Assembly (NCBI RefSeq): GCF_001514205.1
Contig: NZ_KQ948764.1
Location: 629,882-693,881 of the forward strand
Source of the DNA: Streptomyces griseoruber
GTDB lineage: Bacteria > Actinomycetota > Actinomycetes > Streptomycetales > Streptomycetaceae
DNA: 64,000 nucleotides
Direction: 5' to 3'
The translations under genes were made by a program, and so were the position numbers. Every line of letters starts with the position of its first letter. Within the stretch, counting starts at the first letter, position 1. The notes below the pieces were generated by a model, which ran no database searches, was not told the origin of the DNA, and saw nothing but the letters and a program-made list of their open reading frames with translations. Shown here piece after piece: positions 18,460 to 26,439 of this stretch.

Positions 18460-19707
18460 ATGACGTCGTACTCGCCGGGGGGCTCGCTCCGCACGCTGCG
18501 CCTGTCCAACGCGGCCGCCGTTCTTCGCACGGTCACCGAGGCTGGTCCGCTGCACCGCGCCGAGATCGCTCGTCGCGTCGAACTCTCGCGTACCACGGTC
18601 ACCACGATCACCAGAGAGCTGATCGAGGGCGGCGTGCTGGTCGAGTCACTCGACGACGATCGCGGACCGGAGGTCGACGGTCGCGCCGGCGGACATCTGA
18701 TGCTCACTCCGACGGCGGCGTGGGCCGGTGGGGTCAACATGACGCTCGACGGCGTCGCGGCGCGCGTTCATGATCTGGCCGGCGGCGAGCTCGGTACCGC
18801 ACAGCGCGAGCTCGCACCGACGGACGACGGAGGGCGTCGTGCTGAACTCGCGACGGAAGCGCTCGACGAGGCGCTCGAGCGGGCCGGCGGCCATCGTGAT
18901 CGGCTGCTCGCTGTCGGGGTCGGCCTGCCCGGCCAGATCGACCCGTCCGAAGGCGTCGTGCATGGCGCGCTCGATGATCAGCCCTGGCATGGCATGAACG
19001 CGCTCGATGTGATGTCGAACCGGCTCGGAGTCCCCGTGCTGGTCGAGAACAACGTCCGGCTCGAGACCCTCGCAGAATGCCGCTGGGGCGACGCCCGCGA
19101 CGTCGAGAACCTTATCTACGTGCACATCTCGAGCGGGCTCGCCATCGGCATAGTGATCGCCGGCCAGTTGCACCGCGGCGCCGACGGAGGAGCCGGCGAG
19201 TTCGGGCATGTCTCGATCGATATCGAGGGCCCCGCGTGCCGCTGCGGCAATCGAGGATGTTTGGTGCTGAAAGCGGGCGGATCTGCCGTGGGGCGGCATC
19301 TGCGCGACGTGCTCGGCGACTCGGCGAAGCTCTCCGACATCGTGGCCGCCTCCGCCGCAGGCAACCGTGCGGTGCGCAATGTCCTGGCGGACGTGGGCGG
19401 TGTCGTCGGTCGGGAACTGGCAAGCGTCTGCAACCTGCTCAACCCCGAGCTGGTCGTCGTAGGCGGTCAGACGGCGTCGGCCGGTGACGTCCTGCTCGAG
19501 CCGCTGCGTGAGGCCCTGGTGCGTCACACCCTCGCTCCCCGGGGTGCGCCAAAGGTCATACCGTCGCTGCTCCCAGCAGGCGCCGACGCCGGCGCATGGG
19601 GGGCCATCGCGCTCGTACTCGCAAGCGTGTACTCGTCGCCGACGGCGTTGGAGCGCCTCCTCGAACTCGGTGCCGCGTCTGTTGAACGGCGCGTGCACAG
19701 CTCCTGA
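18460..19707 (+). CDS. ROK family transcriptional regulator
   Basis: 415 aa. The N-terminus is a winged helix (RLSNAAAVLRTVTEAGPLHR, AEIARRVELSRTTVTTITREL) followed by a sugar-kinase-like ROK domain. The zinc motif CRCGNRGCL (about residues 260-268), GEFGHVSID and VENNVRLETLAE are conserved. Proteins of this XylR/NagC-like class repress sugar-use genes and release DNA on binding a sugar; kinase activity is often lost. It lies 549 bp after the beta-helix glycosidase on the same strand and is the best local candidate to control it. No Shine-Dalgarno is obvious before ATG 18460. Confidence 0.85.
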   Translation: MTSYSPGGSLRTLRLSNAAAVLRTVTEAGPLHRAEIARRVELSRTTVTTITRELIEGGVLVESLDDDRGPEVDGRAGGHLMLTPTAAWAGGVNMTLDGVAARVHDLAGGELGTAQRELAPTDDGGRRAELATEALDEALERAGGHRDRLLAVGVGLPGQIDPSEGVVHGALDDQPWHGMNALDVMSNRLGVPVLVENNVRLETLAECRWGDARDVENLIYVHISSGLAIGIVIAGQLHRGADGGAGEFGHVSIDIEGPACRCGNRGCLVLKAGGSAVGRHLRDVLGDSAKLSDIVAASAAGNRAVRNVLADVGGVVGRELASVCNLLNPELVVVGGQTASAGDVLLEPLREALVRHTLAPRGAPKVIPSLLPAGADAGAWGAIALVLASVYSSPTALERLLELGAASVERRVHSS

Positions 19708-20434
19708 CCCGGGACCCGGAGGGCACCTTGCCTGCCGTCGGTACCTACCCGGCGACGGGCGAGGGCGACCTGCTCCACGGCGAGGGCGACCTGCGGTACG
19801 TCGAGAGTCGGCACGCGGAGAGCGATCGTGCGCTCGCATCCTTCGCCTATGTCCGCGGCAATGGCCGCCCCGTGCCGCCGTCGGAGCCACGGGCACGGGC
19901 AGCCACCGCTGTCTCGCCCGCCCATGTGGCCCTGCGCCACCCGTCCGTAGGGCGACCGGCACCCCGGCCAGCCGCCCTCTCGCCGCACCACCGGCTGCCG
20001 GACTACGGGCGCCGGGGCACCGCTCCCGCTGATCAGCATCCCGTTCGCAGAACCCCAGGAGCACACCGCAATGGAACCGCCCCGGCTCGAATGGAGACTC
20101 GATTTCATGAAAGGACACGGGACCGCCATGACGTCCGGGCCAACCGGCCTGTGCGGGCGACGACAGGGCCGTTCGCCCCATCCAAGCCCCAGGGTGCGAT
20201 CACCCGAAACGCTCGGCCCACGCGGGCATACGCGCCACCTCACCGTACTGACTCACCGTTCAACTACGTCCGGCCGCGATCCAGCCAGCGTGCAGAGAAC
20301 GACGGATGACGACAGGTGACAGAGCGTCAGATCATCCGGCCAAAATCCAGCCCTGAGTACGCGAACGGATCCACGGCAATGTCTGGCCTATGCATTGAAG
20401 TGGAATTCGACGACTCGGAGCGGCCTCAAGTCCC
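19708..20434. other. Gap of about 730 bp without a supportable gene
   Basis: Both strands have open frames but none has a plausible start with ribosome binding site or a recognisable domain. On the minus strand 19700-19900 one frame contains CERTIALRVPTLDVPQ and ALAVEQVALARRRV, which may be a leftover of a coding gene, but I cannot name it. Confidence 0.35.
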
Positions 20435-20692
20435 GTGGAGATCCAGAGATCACCCTCCCAGAGGTTCGAACCTGCGTGGCATGCCCTGGCGGAAGTGACC
20501 CGGCTGCGGTCCGTGCTGTCGACCGAGGAGGCAACGGTGTCCGGCCTGCCGAGCCGGGCATCACTGGTGTCGCAGGCCGACAGGCTGCAACAGGAGATCA
20601 ACACACTGGAAGAGCAGCGGCGGGCGATCAAGGACACGGTCCGTTCGAAGTGTCGGGTCCTCGGCGCGACCCTCGCCAAGGCCGTCCAGTAA
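20435..20692 (+). CDS. Small coiled-coil protein of unknown function
   Basis: 85 aa, ATG 20435. Residues 45-70 (SQADRLQQEINTLEEQRRAI) have heptad-like spacing and suggest a coiled coil; the rest is basic. No domain is recognised. Similar short helical proteins accompany transposases and mobilisation genes, and the surroundings are full of mobile-element fragments, so it may itself be a fragment. The start is not supported by a good ribosome binding site. Confidence 0.35.
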   Translation: MEIQRSPSQRFEPAWHALAEVTRLRSVLSTEEATVSGLPSRASLVSQADRLQQEINTLEEQRRAIKDTVRSKCRVLGATLAKAVQ

Positions 20693-20771
20693 CACAAACC
20701 GCTCGACCGGACGGTCCTGCGATCCTCCAGACCGAGGCCGCCGATCCGGAGGCGGCTCCGGAGAGCCCCTT

Positions 20772-20861
20772 CTAGGCGGAGGGAAGATCGACCATCCCCG
20801 CCTCGTCGATGACGACCACGTCGATCCGGGTGTGCCCTCGCTCCGCCGGCGTGTCCACGGG
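20772..20861 (-). pseudogene. Fragment with a helicase/AAA Walker-B motif
   Basis: A 30-codon piece on the minus strand reads PAERGHTRIDVVVIDEAGMV before TAG 20772. VVVIDEAGM is the Walker-B form of RecD/TraA-like helicases of MobF relaxases and related ATPases. No Walker A or other motif is near, so only a scrap remains. The assignment rests on one motif. Confidence 0.3.
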
Positions 20862-20989
20862 GGGGAGCGCCATCCACAGAGGGCAGTTACACCTGGTAAC
20901 CGTGGCGCCCGTGGGGAAACAGCGCCCACGGCACGAAGATCCAGATACGGGACTGTGGCAGGGCCAAGGCCCAGCAGTGGAAGTTCGAC

Positions 20990-22072
20990 GTGCGCGGCAG
21001 CGTCGCCTTCAAGGCCATCAAGGACGCCGTGACGGCTCTCGACGCCGCCCTGAGAACCGGCATCGCGATCGACGCGGCATGGAAGGCTCTGCGCACCGCC
21101 GGCCTCACCGAAGCCGCCATCGAGGGAATCACCGCAAAGCTCCTGCTGACCAAGTGCTTCCCGGCCGGCACCAAGGTTGCGACGCAGAACGGTCCCAAGT
21201 CCATCGAGGACATCAAGGTCGGCGACCGGGTCTGGTCGCAGGACCAGGTCACGGGCAAGAAGTCCCTGCGGCCGGTGTTGAGGCTGTTCCACCGGACCGT
21301 CGACTCCCTGGTCCGGATCAGCACCGCCGACGGCCAGGTCGAAGCGACCGACTCGCACCGCTTCTGGGTACGCAACCGGGGCTGGGTCGAGGCCGGTGAA
21401 CTGCGCGCCGGAGACACCTTCGAGGCGCGGGACGGCGGCTCCACACAGGTCCTCGGCACCAGTGTCGTCAAGGGATCCGTCGACGTCTTCGACTTCGAGG
21501 TCGCGCGAAACCACACGTACTCCGTGTACACGGGGTCGACGCCGATCCTGGTGCACAACGACTGCCTCAAGGGGATCGTCGACAATCTCGTCAAGGACGG
21601 CGACCACATCGTTCTGGGGATCAACCCCTACTCCGATACGCTGGCCAGAGAGACTTTGGGCGGTGTCGGGGGCCTGAGCGGCCCCGGGGCACGGACGTTC
21701 AACCTCAAGATCCTCGGCGAACCGGCCCCGAACGGTGACGGGCGGCCGATCCGGATGGCAGGCGTCGAGAAGGCGCTGGACAACAAGTCGGTGAAGCTGA
21801 GTATCTCACTGGACGGTGTCCCGGGCGCGAAGACCGCGGCGGAAGCGCTGGACAAGCTCGTCGAGCGCGGGAGGCCGTTGCTGGGCGGCAACTGGCAGGC
21901 GGTGGCCCAAGTAGGAAGCGACAACGGCACCGCGTGGGAAGTGGCGACGCTGCGTCTCAAGGTGGTCCGTGGAGTGCGGGACTTCGATGCCATCGACTGG
22001 TACTTCACCAAGCCGGGTGACAAGGCGCCGAGCCTCGTCAAGGACATGCCGAAGCCGGACTGGGCCCAGTGA
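20990..22072 (+). CDS. Polymorphic toxin C-terminal module: PT-HINT peptidase plus toxin domain (N-terminally truncated)
   Basis: 360 aa from GTG 20990, the first start after an in-frame TAA near 20897. Between that stop and the start the frame still encodes TKIQIRDCGRAKAQQWKF, a ricin-lectin repeat, so the gene has lost its 5' part. Residues 56-190 are a pretoxin HINT domain: CFPAGTKVAT with catalytic Cys56, TDSH (TxxH, 120-123) and terminal VHN (188-190). HINT domains self-cleave and free the following toxin, here residues 191-360 (DHIVLGINPYSDTLA, FDAIDWYFTKPGDKAPS), which I cannot classify with certainty. The next gene is a likely immunity protein. Without the delivery part the module may be an orphan or recombination donor. 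Confidence 0.75.
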   Translation: MRGSVAFKAIKDAVTALDAALRTGIAIDAAWKALRTAGLTEAAIEGITAKLLLTKCFPAGTKVATQNGPKSIEDIKVGDRVWSQDQVTGKKSLRPVLRLFHRTVDSLVRISTADGQVEATDSHRFWVRNRGWVEAGELRAGDTFEARDGGSTQVLGTSVVKGSVDVFDFEVARNHTYSVYTGSTPILVHNDCLKGIVDNLVKDGDHIVLGINPYSDTLARETLGGVGGLSGPGARTFNLKILGEPAPNGDGRPIRMAGVEKALDNKSVKLSISLDGVPGAKTAAEALDKLVERGRPLLGGNWQAVAQVGSDNGTAWEVATLRLKVVRGVRDFDAIDWYFTKPGDKAPSLVKDMPKPDWAQ

Positions 22073-22115
22073 CCCGAGAACACCGAAAACAGGAAGAACA
22101 GGAAAAACACAGAGA

Positions 22116-22523
22116 ATGCCGGATTTCGTACGAGAGGGACGCCTGTTCCGGGTGGTCAGCTTCGCGGCGTCACACCGACAGCTGCTGCTGCGCAGCGACG
22201 CCACCGCCGTCGACAACACGGACACCCGCGTCGAGGTGTACTTCGGGCATGTGGAGCTCATGCTGCTCAGGCCCATCTACCCGAAGGGGATTCACGTCCG
22301 CCCGGCGTCGGAGGCGGAGTTCGCGGTGCTGAAAGAGCGCCATGACCTCCCCGCGGGGGATGCGGGCTTCACCTGGATGATCGAACCGGGCGGGGACAGC
22401 TTCGTCGTCTCCGCCGCACCCGCGTGGCGCGAGGCGGACCGCGAGTTCGAGGACCCGTCCCTGTTCGACTTCTCCCAGCCCTGGCCCCCGGACTTCCCCG
22501 TGGAGTACGGCAGCGTCGGCTGA
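22116..22523 (+). CDS. Probable immunity protein of the PT-HINT toxin
   Basis: 135 aa from ATG 22116, 43 nt after the toxin gene and preceded by AGGAAAAACACAGAGA. The protein is small, acidic and single-domain (strand-rich start FRVVSFAASHRQLLLRSDA, end DFSQPWPPDFPVEYG). It has no signal peptide, as expected for a cytosolic immunity protein. The call rests mainly on the toxin-immunity gene order, size and charge; I do not recognise the family. Confidence 0.55.
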   Translation: MPDFVREGRLFRVVSFAASHRQLLLRSDATAVDNTDTRVEVYFGHVELMLLRPIYPKGIHVRPASEAEFAVLKERHDLPAGDAGFTWMIEPGGDSFVVSAAPAWREADREFEDPSLFDFSQPWPPDFPVEYGSVG

Positions 22524-22581
22524 CACGGATGACACGCTGAGGGTGCCCCGCCGAGGGCGCCCTCAGCGCCGTGCGCCACTC

Positions 22582-22623
22582 GTACCAGAATCCCGTACCA
22601 GTGCGGTACCGTTTTCCAGTACC
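22582..22623 (+). promoter_or_regulatory. Cluster of GTACC repeats, likely YefM operator
   Basis: Four GTACC/GGTACC elements occur at 22582, 22595, 22605 (GGTACC palindrome) and 22619, at 10-14 nt intervals, just before the ribosome binding site of yefM. YefM-type antitoxins autorepress by binding short palindromes (TGTACA type in E. coli), so this array is a good operator candidate. Confidence 0.5.
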
Positions 22624-22644
22624 ACCAGGAGAGAGGTGCCGCAG

Positions 22645-22917
22645 ATGACCATAAGCGCCAGCGAGGCCCGCAAGGACCTCTTCCCCCTCATCAAGCGCGT
22701 CAACGACGATCACACCCCCGTGCGCATCAGTTCCAAGAACGGCGACGCGGTACTGATGTCCGCCGAGGACTACGACTCCTGGCAGGAGACCGTCTACCTG
22801 CTGCGCTCCCCCGCGAACGCCCGAAGCCTCATGGAAGCCGTCGCACGGGACAAGGCAGGCGAGGCCGTGGTCACCAAGACCATGGCAGAGCTGGAAGAGC
22901 TGGCGGGTGACGGGTGA
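22645..22917 (+). CDS. yefM: Antitoxin of the Phd/YefM family
   Basis: 90 aa; ATG 22645 follows AGGAGAGAGG. The N-terminal Phd/YefM DNA-binding fold is clear: [38 protein letters not shown] and [14 protein letters not shown]. The C-terminal third ([15 protein letters not shown]) is the acidic toxin-binding tail. It overlaps the toxin start by 4 nt (GTGA), so the two are translated together. It neutralises YoeB and should repress the operon. Confidence 0.9.
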   Translation: MTISASEARKDLFPLIKRVNDDHTPVRISSKNGDAVLMSAEDYDSWQETVYLLRSPANARSLMEAVARDKAGEAVVTKTMAELEELAGDG

Positions 22918-23171
22918 GAAGTGTCCACTTCGACCCGGCCGGATGGGAGGACTTCCTGTTCTGGCTCGGCTCGGACCGCGCCATGGCCCGCAGGATCACC
23001 CGCCTCATCGCCGAGATCCAGCGCACCCCCTTCACCGGCATCGGCAAGCCGGAGCCCCTGAAGGGCGACCTGTCCGGCTACTGGTCACGCCGGATCGACG
23101 ACGAGCACCGGCTCGTCTACCGGGTGGACGAGAAGGAAGTCAAGATCCTCAAGGCCCGCTACCACTACTGA
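22914..23171 (+). CDS. yoeB: YoeB family ribosome-dependent mRNA interferase
   Basis: 85 aa, GTG start overlapping the antitoxin stop. The RelE/YoeB pattern is complete: [33 protein letters not shown] with the catalytic glutamate and arginine, and the C-terminal KARYHY with histidine and tyrosine. YoeB toxins cut mRNA in the ribosomal A site under stress. Length is normal, and no key residue is missing, so an active toxin is expected. Confidence 0.92.
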   Translation: MRSVHFDPAGWEDFLFWLGSDRAMARRITRLIAEIQRTPFTGIGKPEPLKGDLSGYWSRRIDDEHRLVYRVDEKEVKILKARYHY

Positions 23172-23212
23172 GGCCACCGCTCGCCCCTGCGCCGAACACC
23201 TCGCCGCGTCCC

Positions 23213-24331
23213 TCATCCGCCAGACGGTTGCGGCGGGCGCCATCGACCCGATCGGTACTCGTCCAGCAGCTGACGGCTCGCGACCGTGAAGGGGTGCTCG
23301 GGGCCCAGGTCGCGTTCCCGTCGTGCGACGACATCGGTCATCAGCTCGATCCCCTCCTCCACATGACCGAGCGCGGCCCTGGTCCGAGAGAGGAGTTGCC
23401 GGGCGGCGAGCACGATCGGGTACTCGGGCCCGAAGCGCCGCACATACGTCTCGGCGACCCTCCGGATCTCACGGTCCGCCTCGTCGAAACGGCCCAGGAG
23501 GTACAGCGCCCACGCGTGGTTGTGTCCGGCGCCGAGTGTCACGGTGTGGTCGGGGCCGAGGAACCGATCGCATTCCGACGGCAGCGTAAGCAGGGCGCCG
23601 CCCTCCTCGGTGAGCACTTCGGCGGCGGGCAGCATCTCCAGCAGGCTGGCGCGGGCCCGCAGGGTCAGCGGATGCGCGGGGCCCAGCGCCGAACGGCGCC
23701 CGGCGACGGTGTCGCGGAGCAGCGCGACGGATTCCTCGCGTCTGCCGAGGTTCGCCAGCACGAGCTGGAGGCCGTAGCCGCTGTCCGTGGTGTCGGGGTC
23801 GTCGGCGCCGAACAGACACTCCTGGGCGTCCCGGACCGCGCGGAGCGCCGCTTCGGCTTCGGCGTACCTGCCCAGCCGGAACAGCGCCCGCCCTGCCCTG
23901 GAGCGGGCGCCGAGGACCGAACGGTGGTCCGCGCCGAGGAGTCGCTGCGCGAGGTCCGCCGCGGTGCGGGCGGTCTCCCAGGCGGAGAGGTAGTCACCGG
24001 TCCGGTGCAGCGCCACCGCCAGCCGCGTCGCGACGGCCAGGGCGTCGGCGGCGGCAGACGGCGCGGCGATGTGCCCCAGCAGGGCCAGCGCGTGAGGCAC
24101 CAGCAGGCGCAGCCGCGGATCGTGCGGACCAGCGTCGGGTAGGCCGGGCACAGCCGCGTCGAGCAGCCGGACGGCTGTCGTGTCGAGGGCGGGCACCAGG
24201 TCCGCGGGGGTCGCCGCCGCGACGCTGTCGAGCAGGATGCCGTGACTCTGCACGCAGCGCGCGCCGGCGGCGTCGACCAGCTCGGACAGGGACTGGTCGA
24301 GGAGGGCTCTGAGGGCTGTCTCGGCGTCCGT
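23213..24331 (-). pseudogene. N-terminally truncated tetratricopeptide repeat protein
   Basis: About 370 residues of TPR superhelix remain (RTAADLAQRLLGADH, RLGRYAEAEAALRAVRDA, ALGPAHPLTLRARASLLEM, LGRFDEADREIRRVAETY, DLGPEHPFTVASRQLLDEY), the type seen at the end of NB-ARC/STAND and HTH-TPR regulators. Upstream of about 24331 the frame runs antisense through a DUF5753 fragment and has no start or signalling domain, so the front half is lost. Repeats of GxxHPxTLxxR type often bind peptides or oligomerise. Confidence 0.6.
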
Positions 24332-24338
24332 CAAGATC

Positions 24339-24536
24339 GTGCCTGCCAACGGCTTCTGGGTGCTCGATGACCGGCTGGTCGTCGCCGAGGACTGGCACGC
24401 CGAACTGTGGCTGGACGACGCCGACAACATCGCCTTGTACAAGAAGGTCTGGAAGACCCTCAGCAAGTCGGCGGTGTACGGGGCCGACGCCCACAACCTC
24501 ATCAGCTCGGCCCGCCGAGCGCTGAATGCGCGTTGA
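24339..24536 (+). pseudogene. C-terminal fragment of a DUF5753-type XRE regulator
   Basis: The frame from 24339 reads FWVLDDRLVVAEDWHAELWL, then DDADNIALYKKVWKTLSKSA to a TGA at 24536. This is the conserved end of Streptomyces HTH regulators with a DUF5753 ligand-like domain. The helix-turn-helix and first half are absent; the sequence joins the truncated TPR gene on the other strand at about 24331, a clear recombination joint. Confidence 0.55.
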
Positions 24537-24603
24537 CGACGTTGTGGGTGTGCGCAGGGCCCCTGGGCAAGCATCCGCCTGCCCAGCCAGGAGCCCTGCC
24601 CTG

Positions 24604-24807
24604 TCAGAGGGCCGCGAACTCGACGAACGCGGTCCACGCCGTGGGTTCTACGGATAGCGCGGCGCGGGTTGTGTCCTTCGAGTCGCGGACGTGGACCCTG
24701 GCGGGGCGGGTGGCGACCTCGACGCACTCGCCGCCGTTGCCAGCGCTGTAAGTGCTCTTGTACCAAGCCAGTCCGTCCAGGCCGGGCCTGGCGTTGTCCC
24801 CGCTCAT
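24604..24807 (-). CDS. DUF397 domain-containing protein
   Basis: 67 aa from ATG 24807 (GGGGAGAG just upstream). The DUF397 signature is complete: LAWYKSTYSAGNGGECVEVA, VHVRDSKDTTRAALSVEP and AWTAFVEF. Such proteins are encoded next to XRE/DUF5753 regulators, and several pairs behave like toxin-antitoxin or partner-switch modules (BldB and Scr1/Scr2 types). Here the start overlaps the stop of only a scrap of the partner regulator, so the pair is broken. Confidence 0.85.
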   Translation of the reverse strand: MSGDNARPGLDGLAWYKSTYSAGNGGECVEVATRPARVHVRDSKDTTRAALSVEPTAWTAFVEFAAL

Positions 24808-24899
24808 CTCTCTCCCCACAGCTTCTCGATCAATGCACGTGATTCTGCCGGAGTGTGGGCCTGCGCGCGCAGAGTCCCGTACGTGCGTTCAAGCTCCCG
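24804..24899 (-). pseudogene. Last 30 codons of an XRE/DUF5753 regulator
   Basis: LERTYGTLRAQAHTPAESRA followed by LIEKLWGER and TGA (24806-24804) is the usual end of a DUF5753 regulator, and the stop overlaps the ATG of the DUF397 gene as in intact pairs. Upstream, the frame immediately loses similarity and an unrelated helicase fragment takes over. Confidence 0.55.
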
Positions 24900-24912
24900 G
24901 CCCCTCGTCGTG

Positions 24913-25104
24913 TCGGCCCTCCGTGAAGTGGTGGTCGAGGTCCGGGCGGGCCGCCCTCGCCTTCTGCACCGCCTCCTCGATCGCCTCCGCCTGCGCCGTC
25001 GAGAGCGCGACCACGCCGAGTGTGCGCTGGGGGCAGGTGTCGAAGTGGTGGATGACGCGCTGGGCCACCTTGGCGGCCTCGAGGGTGCCCTTGCCCAGGC
25101 AGAG
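24913..25104 (-). pseudogene. Fragment of a large superfamily I helicase (DUF4011/DUF3320 type)
   Basis: One frame reads GTLEAAKVAQRVIHHFDTCP, QRTLGVVALSTAQAEAIEEA and RPDLDHHFTEG, which corresponds to the C-terminal helicase region of very long DUF4011-containing proteins. About 64 codons are left with no start, no Walker motifs and no continuation. It abuts the 3' end of rnpB. Confidence 0.5.
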
Positions 25105-25117
25105 CCGCAGGTGGCGG

Positions 25118-25527
25118 CAGACGAGTCGGGCTGTACGCCGGGTTCTGTCGCCCGGCTGCCTCGCGGCGGCCGGGGAGACGGCCATCCATCTAGGGCCGGT
25201 GTTGCCACCGGCCTCGTGCGGTCTACCCGCGGACTCGGGCGGGCAGCCCTCGAACGTCCGCGCAGGGCGCGCCTTTCACAGCGGCCCCTTTTGACCTTGC
25301 TCCGGGTGGGGTTTACCTAGCTGCCCAGGTCGCCCTGGGCACTGGTGGTCTCTTACACCACCGTTTCACCCTTACCCGGCGCCGAAGCGCCGGGCGGTTT
25401 GCTTTCTGTGGCACTGTCCCGCGGGTCACCCCGGGTGGCCGTTAGCCACCACCTTGCCCTGTGGAGCCCGGACGTTCCTCGGGAAGCCCCCTAGGGGGAC
25501 TCCACGCGGCCGTCCGCCCGGCTCGTC
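25118..25527 (-). ncRNA. rnpB: RNase P RNA (M1 RNA), bacterial type A
   Basis: On the minus strand the universally conserved blocks appear in order: GAGGAACGTCCGGGCTCC near the 5' end, GGGTAAGGGTGAAACGGTGG, AGACCACCAG, GGGCAGCTAGGTAAACCCC, GCAAGGTCAAA, and the 3' part ACAGAACCCGGCGTACAGCC before GACTCGTCTG. The terminal P1 strands (CGAGCCGGGC... with the 3' end) close the structure. The molecule is the catalytic subunit that trims tRNA 5' leaders. Ends are accurate to a few nt. Its 5' end overlaps the 3' end of the EamA gene by about 36 nt. Confidence 0.95.
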
Positions 25528-26420
25528 TGCCGTGTCGACCATGTTACCGGGCGCCTGTCGCGGCGGGGACCAGCCGCCGTCGCCAGCACCGAGCCCGCCA
25601 GGATCAGGGCGAAGGCCGCCAGGACGCCCGCTGTCAACGGCTCGTCCAGGAATATCGCGCCCGCCGCCACCGCCACCGCCGGGTTGACGTAGGTGATCAC
25701 CGTGGAGCGCGTCGGGCCTATTTCCTTGATCAGTTCCAGGAACGCAATGAAGGCGATCGCCGTGCAGATCGTCCCCAGGGCCGCCAGAGCGGACAGGACC
25801 GAGGCCGACGGCATGGCGTCCGGCCAGGTCAGTGCCGCCGGTGTGGCGTAGACCAGGGCGGAGAGGGTCAGGCAGGGGGCTATCAGCTGCAGGGTCGGGA
25901 CGTCCTTCAGGCGGCGGGCCGCGATGAGAGGGGCCGTCGCGTAGCCCACCACCGTCAGCAGCACCTCGGCCAGGGAGCGGGCGTCGCCTCCCGTCAGGTG
26001 CGGGACGGTCAGGACTCCCACTCCCGCCAGGCCCACCGCCAGGCCCGTCATCCGGCGGGCGCCCAGCATCTCGCCCTCTCCGAGGAAGCGGGCTGCCAGT
26101 ACACCCACGATCGGGACTCCCGCGATCAGCAGCCCGGCGGTGGAGCTCGACAGATGCCTCTCCGCATCCGTCAACGTGAACCAGGGGCCGATGATCTCTA
26201 TGCACGCGAAGGCCAGCATGGGCGCCCAGTGCGCCCGGACGGTCCTCACGAATCCGCCCTGGCGGATCGCGAAGGGCAACAGGAGCAGTGCGCCCAGCGC
26301 GCACCGTGTGAACACCACCATGGCCGGGGAGAGGTCCTCCACCGCCACCTTGATCAGCAGATAGGGGATGCCCCAGACCACTCCCATCAGGGAGAACAGG
26401 AACCAGCCGCGTGCAGTCAT
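25491..26420 (-). CDS. EamA/DMT family transporter
   Basis: 309 aa with about ten transmembrane helices in two EamA repeats (first FLFSLMGVVWGIPYLLIKVA, second AEVLLTVVGYATAPLIA onward), as in RhtA/YdcZ-type metabolite exporters. The C-terminal 30 residues are basic and hydrophilic, and their codons run into the 5' end of rnpB; the stop TAG lies inside the RNA gene. It starts 19 nt after the AraC regulator stop, so the two form an operon and the regulator probably controls export. Confidence 0.85.
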   Translation of the reverse strand: MTARGWFLFSLMGVVWGIPYLLIKVAVEDLSPAMVVFTRCALGALLLLPFAIRQGGFVRTVRAHWAPMLAFACIEIIGPWFTLTDAERHLSSSTAGLLIAGVPIVGVLAARFLGEGEMLGARRMTGLAVGLAGVGVLTVPHLTGGDARSLAEVLLTVVGYATAPLIAARRLKDVPTLQLIAPCLTLSALVYATPAALTWPDAMPSASVLSALAALGTICTAIAFIAFLELIKEIGPTRSTVITYVNPAVAVAAGAIFLDEPLTAGVLAAFALILAGSVLATAAGPRRDRRPVTWSTRQTSRADGRVESP

Positions 26421-26439
26421 GCGGCCACTCTGGCCCTCC

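Noticed and set aside
20455..20480. GGTTCGAACC looks like a tRNA T-loop.
   Set aside because: No acceptor or anticodon stem can be formed around it.
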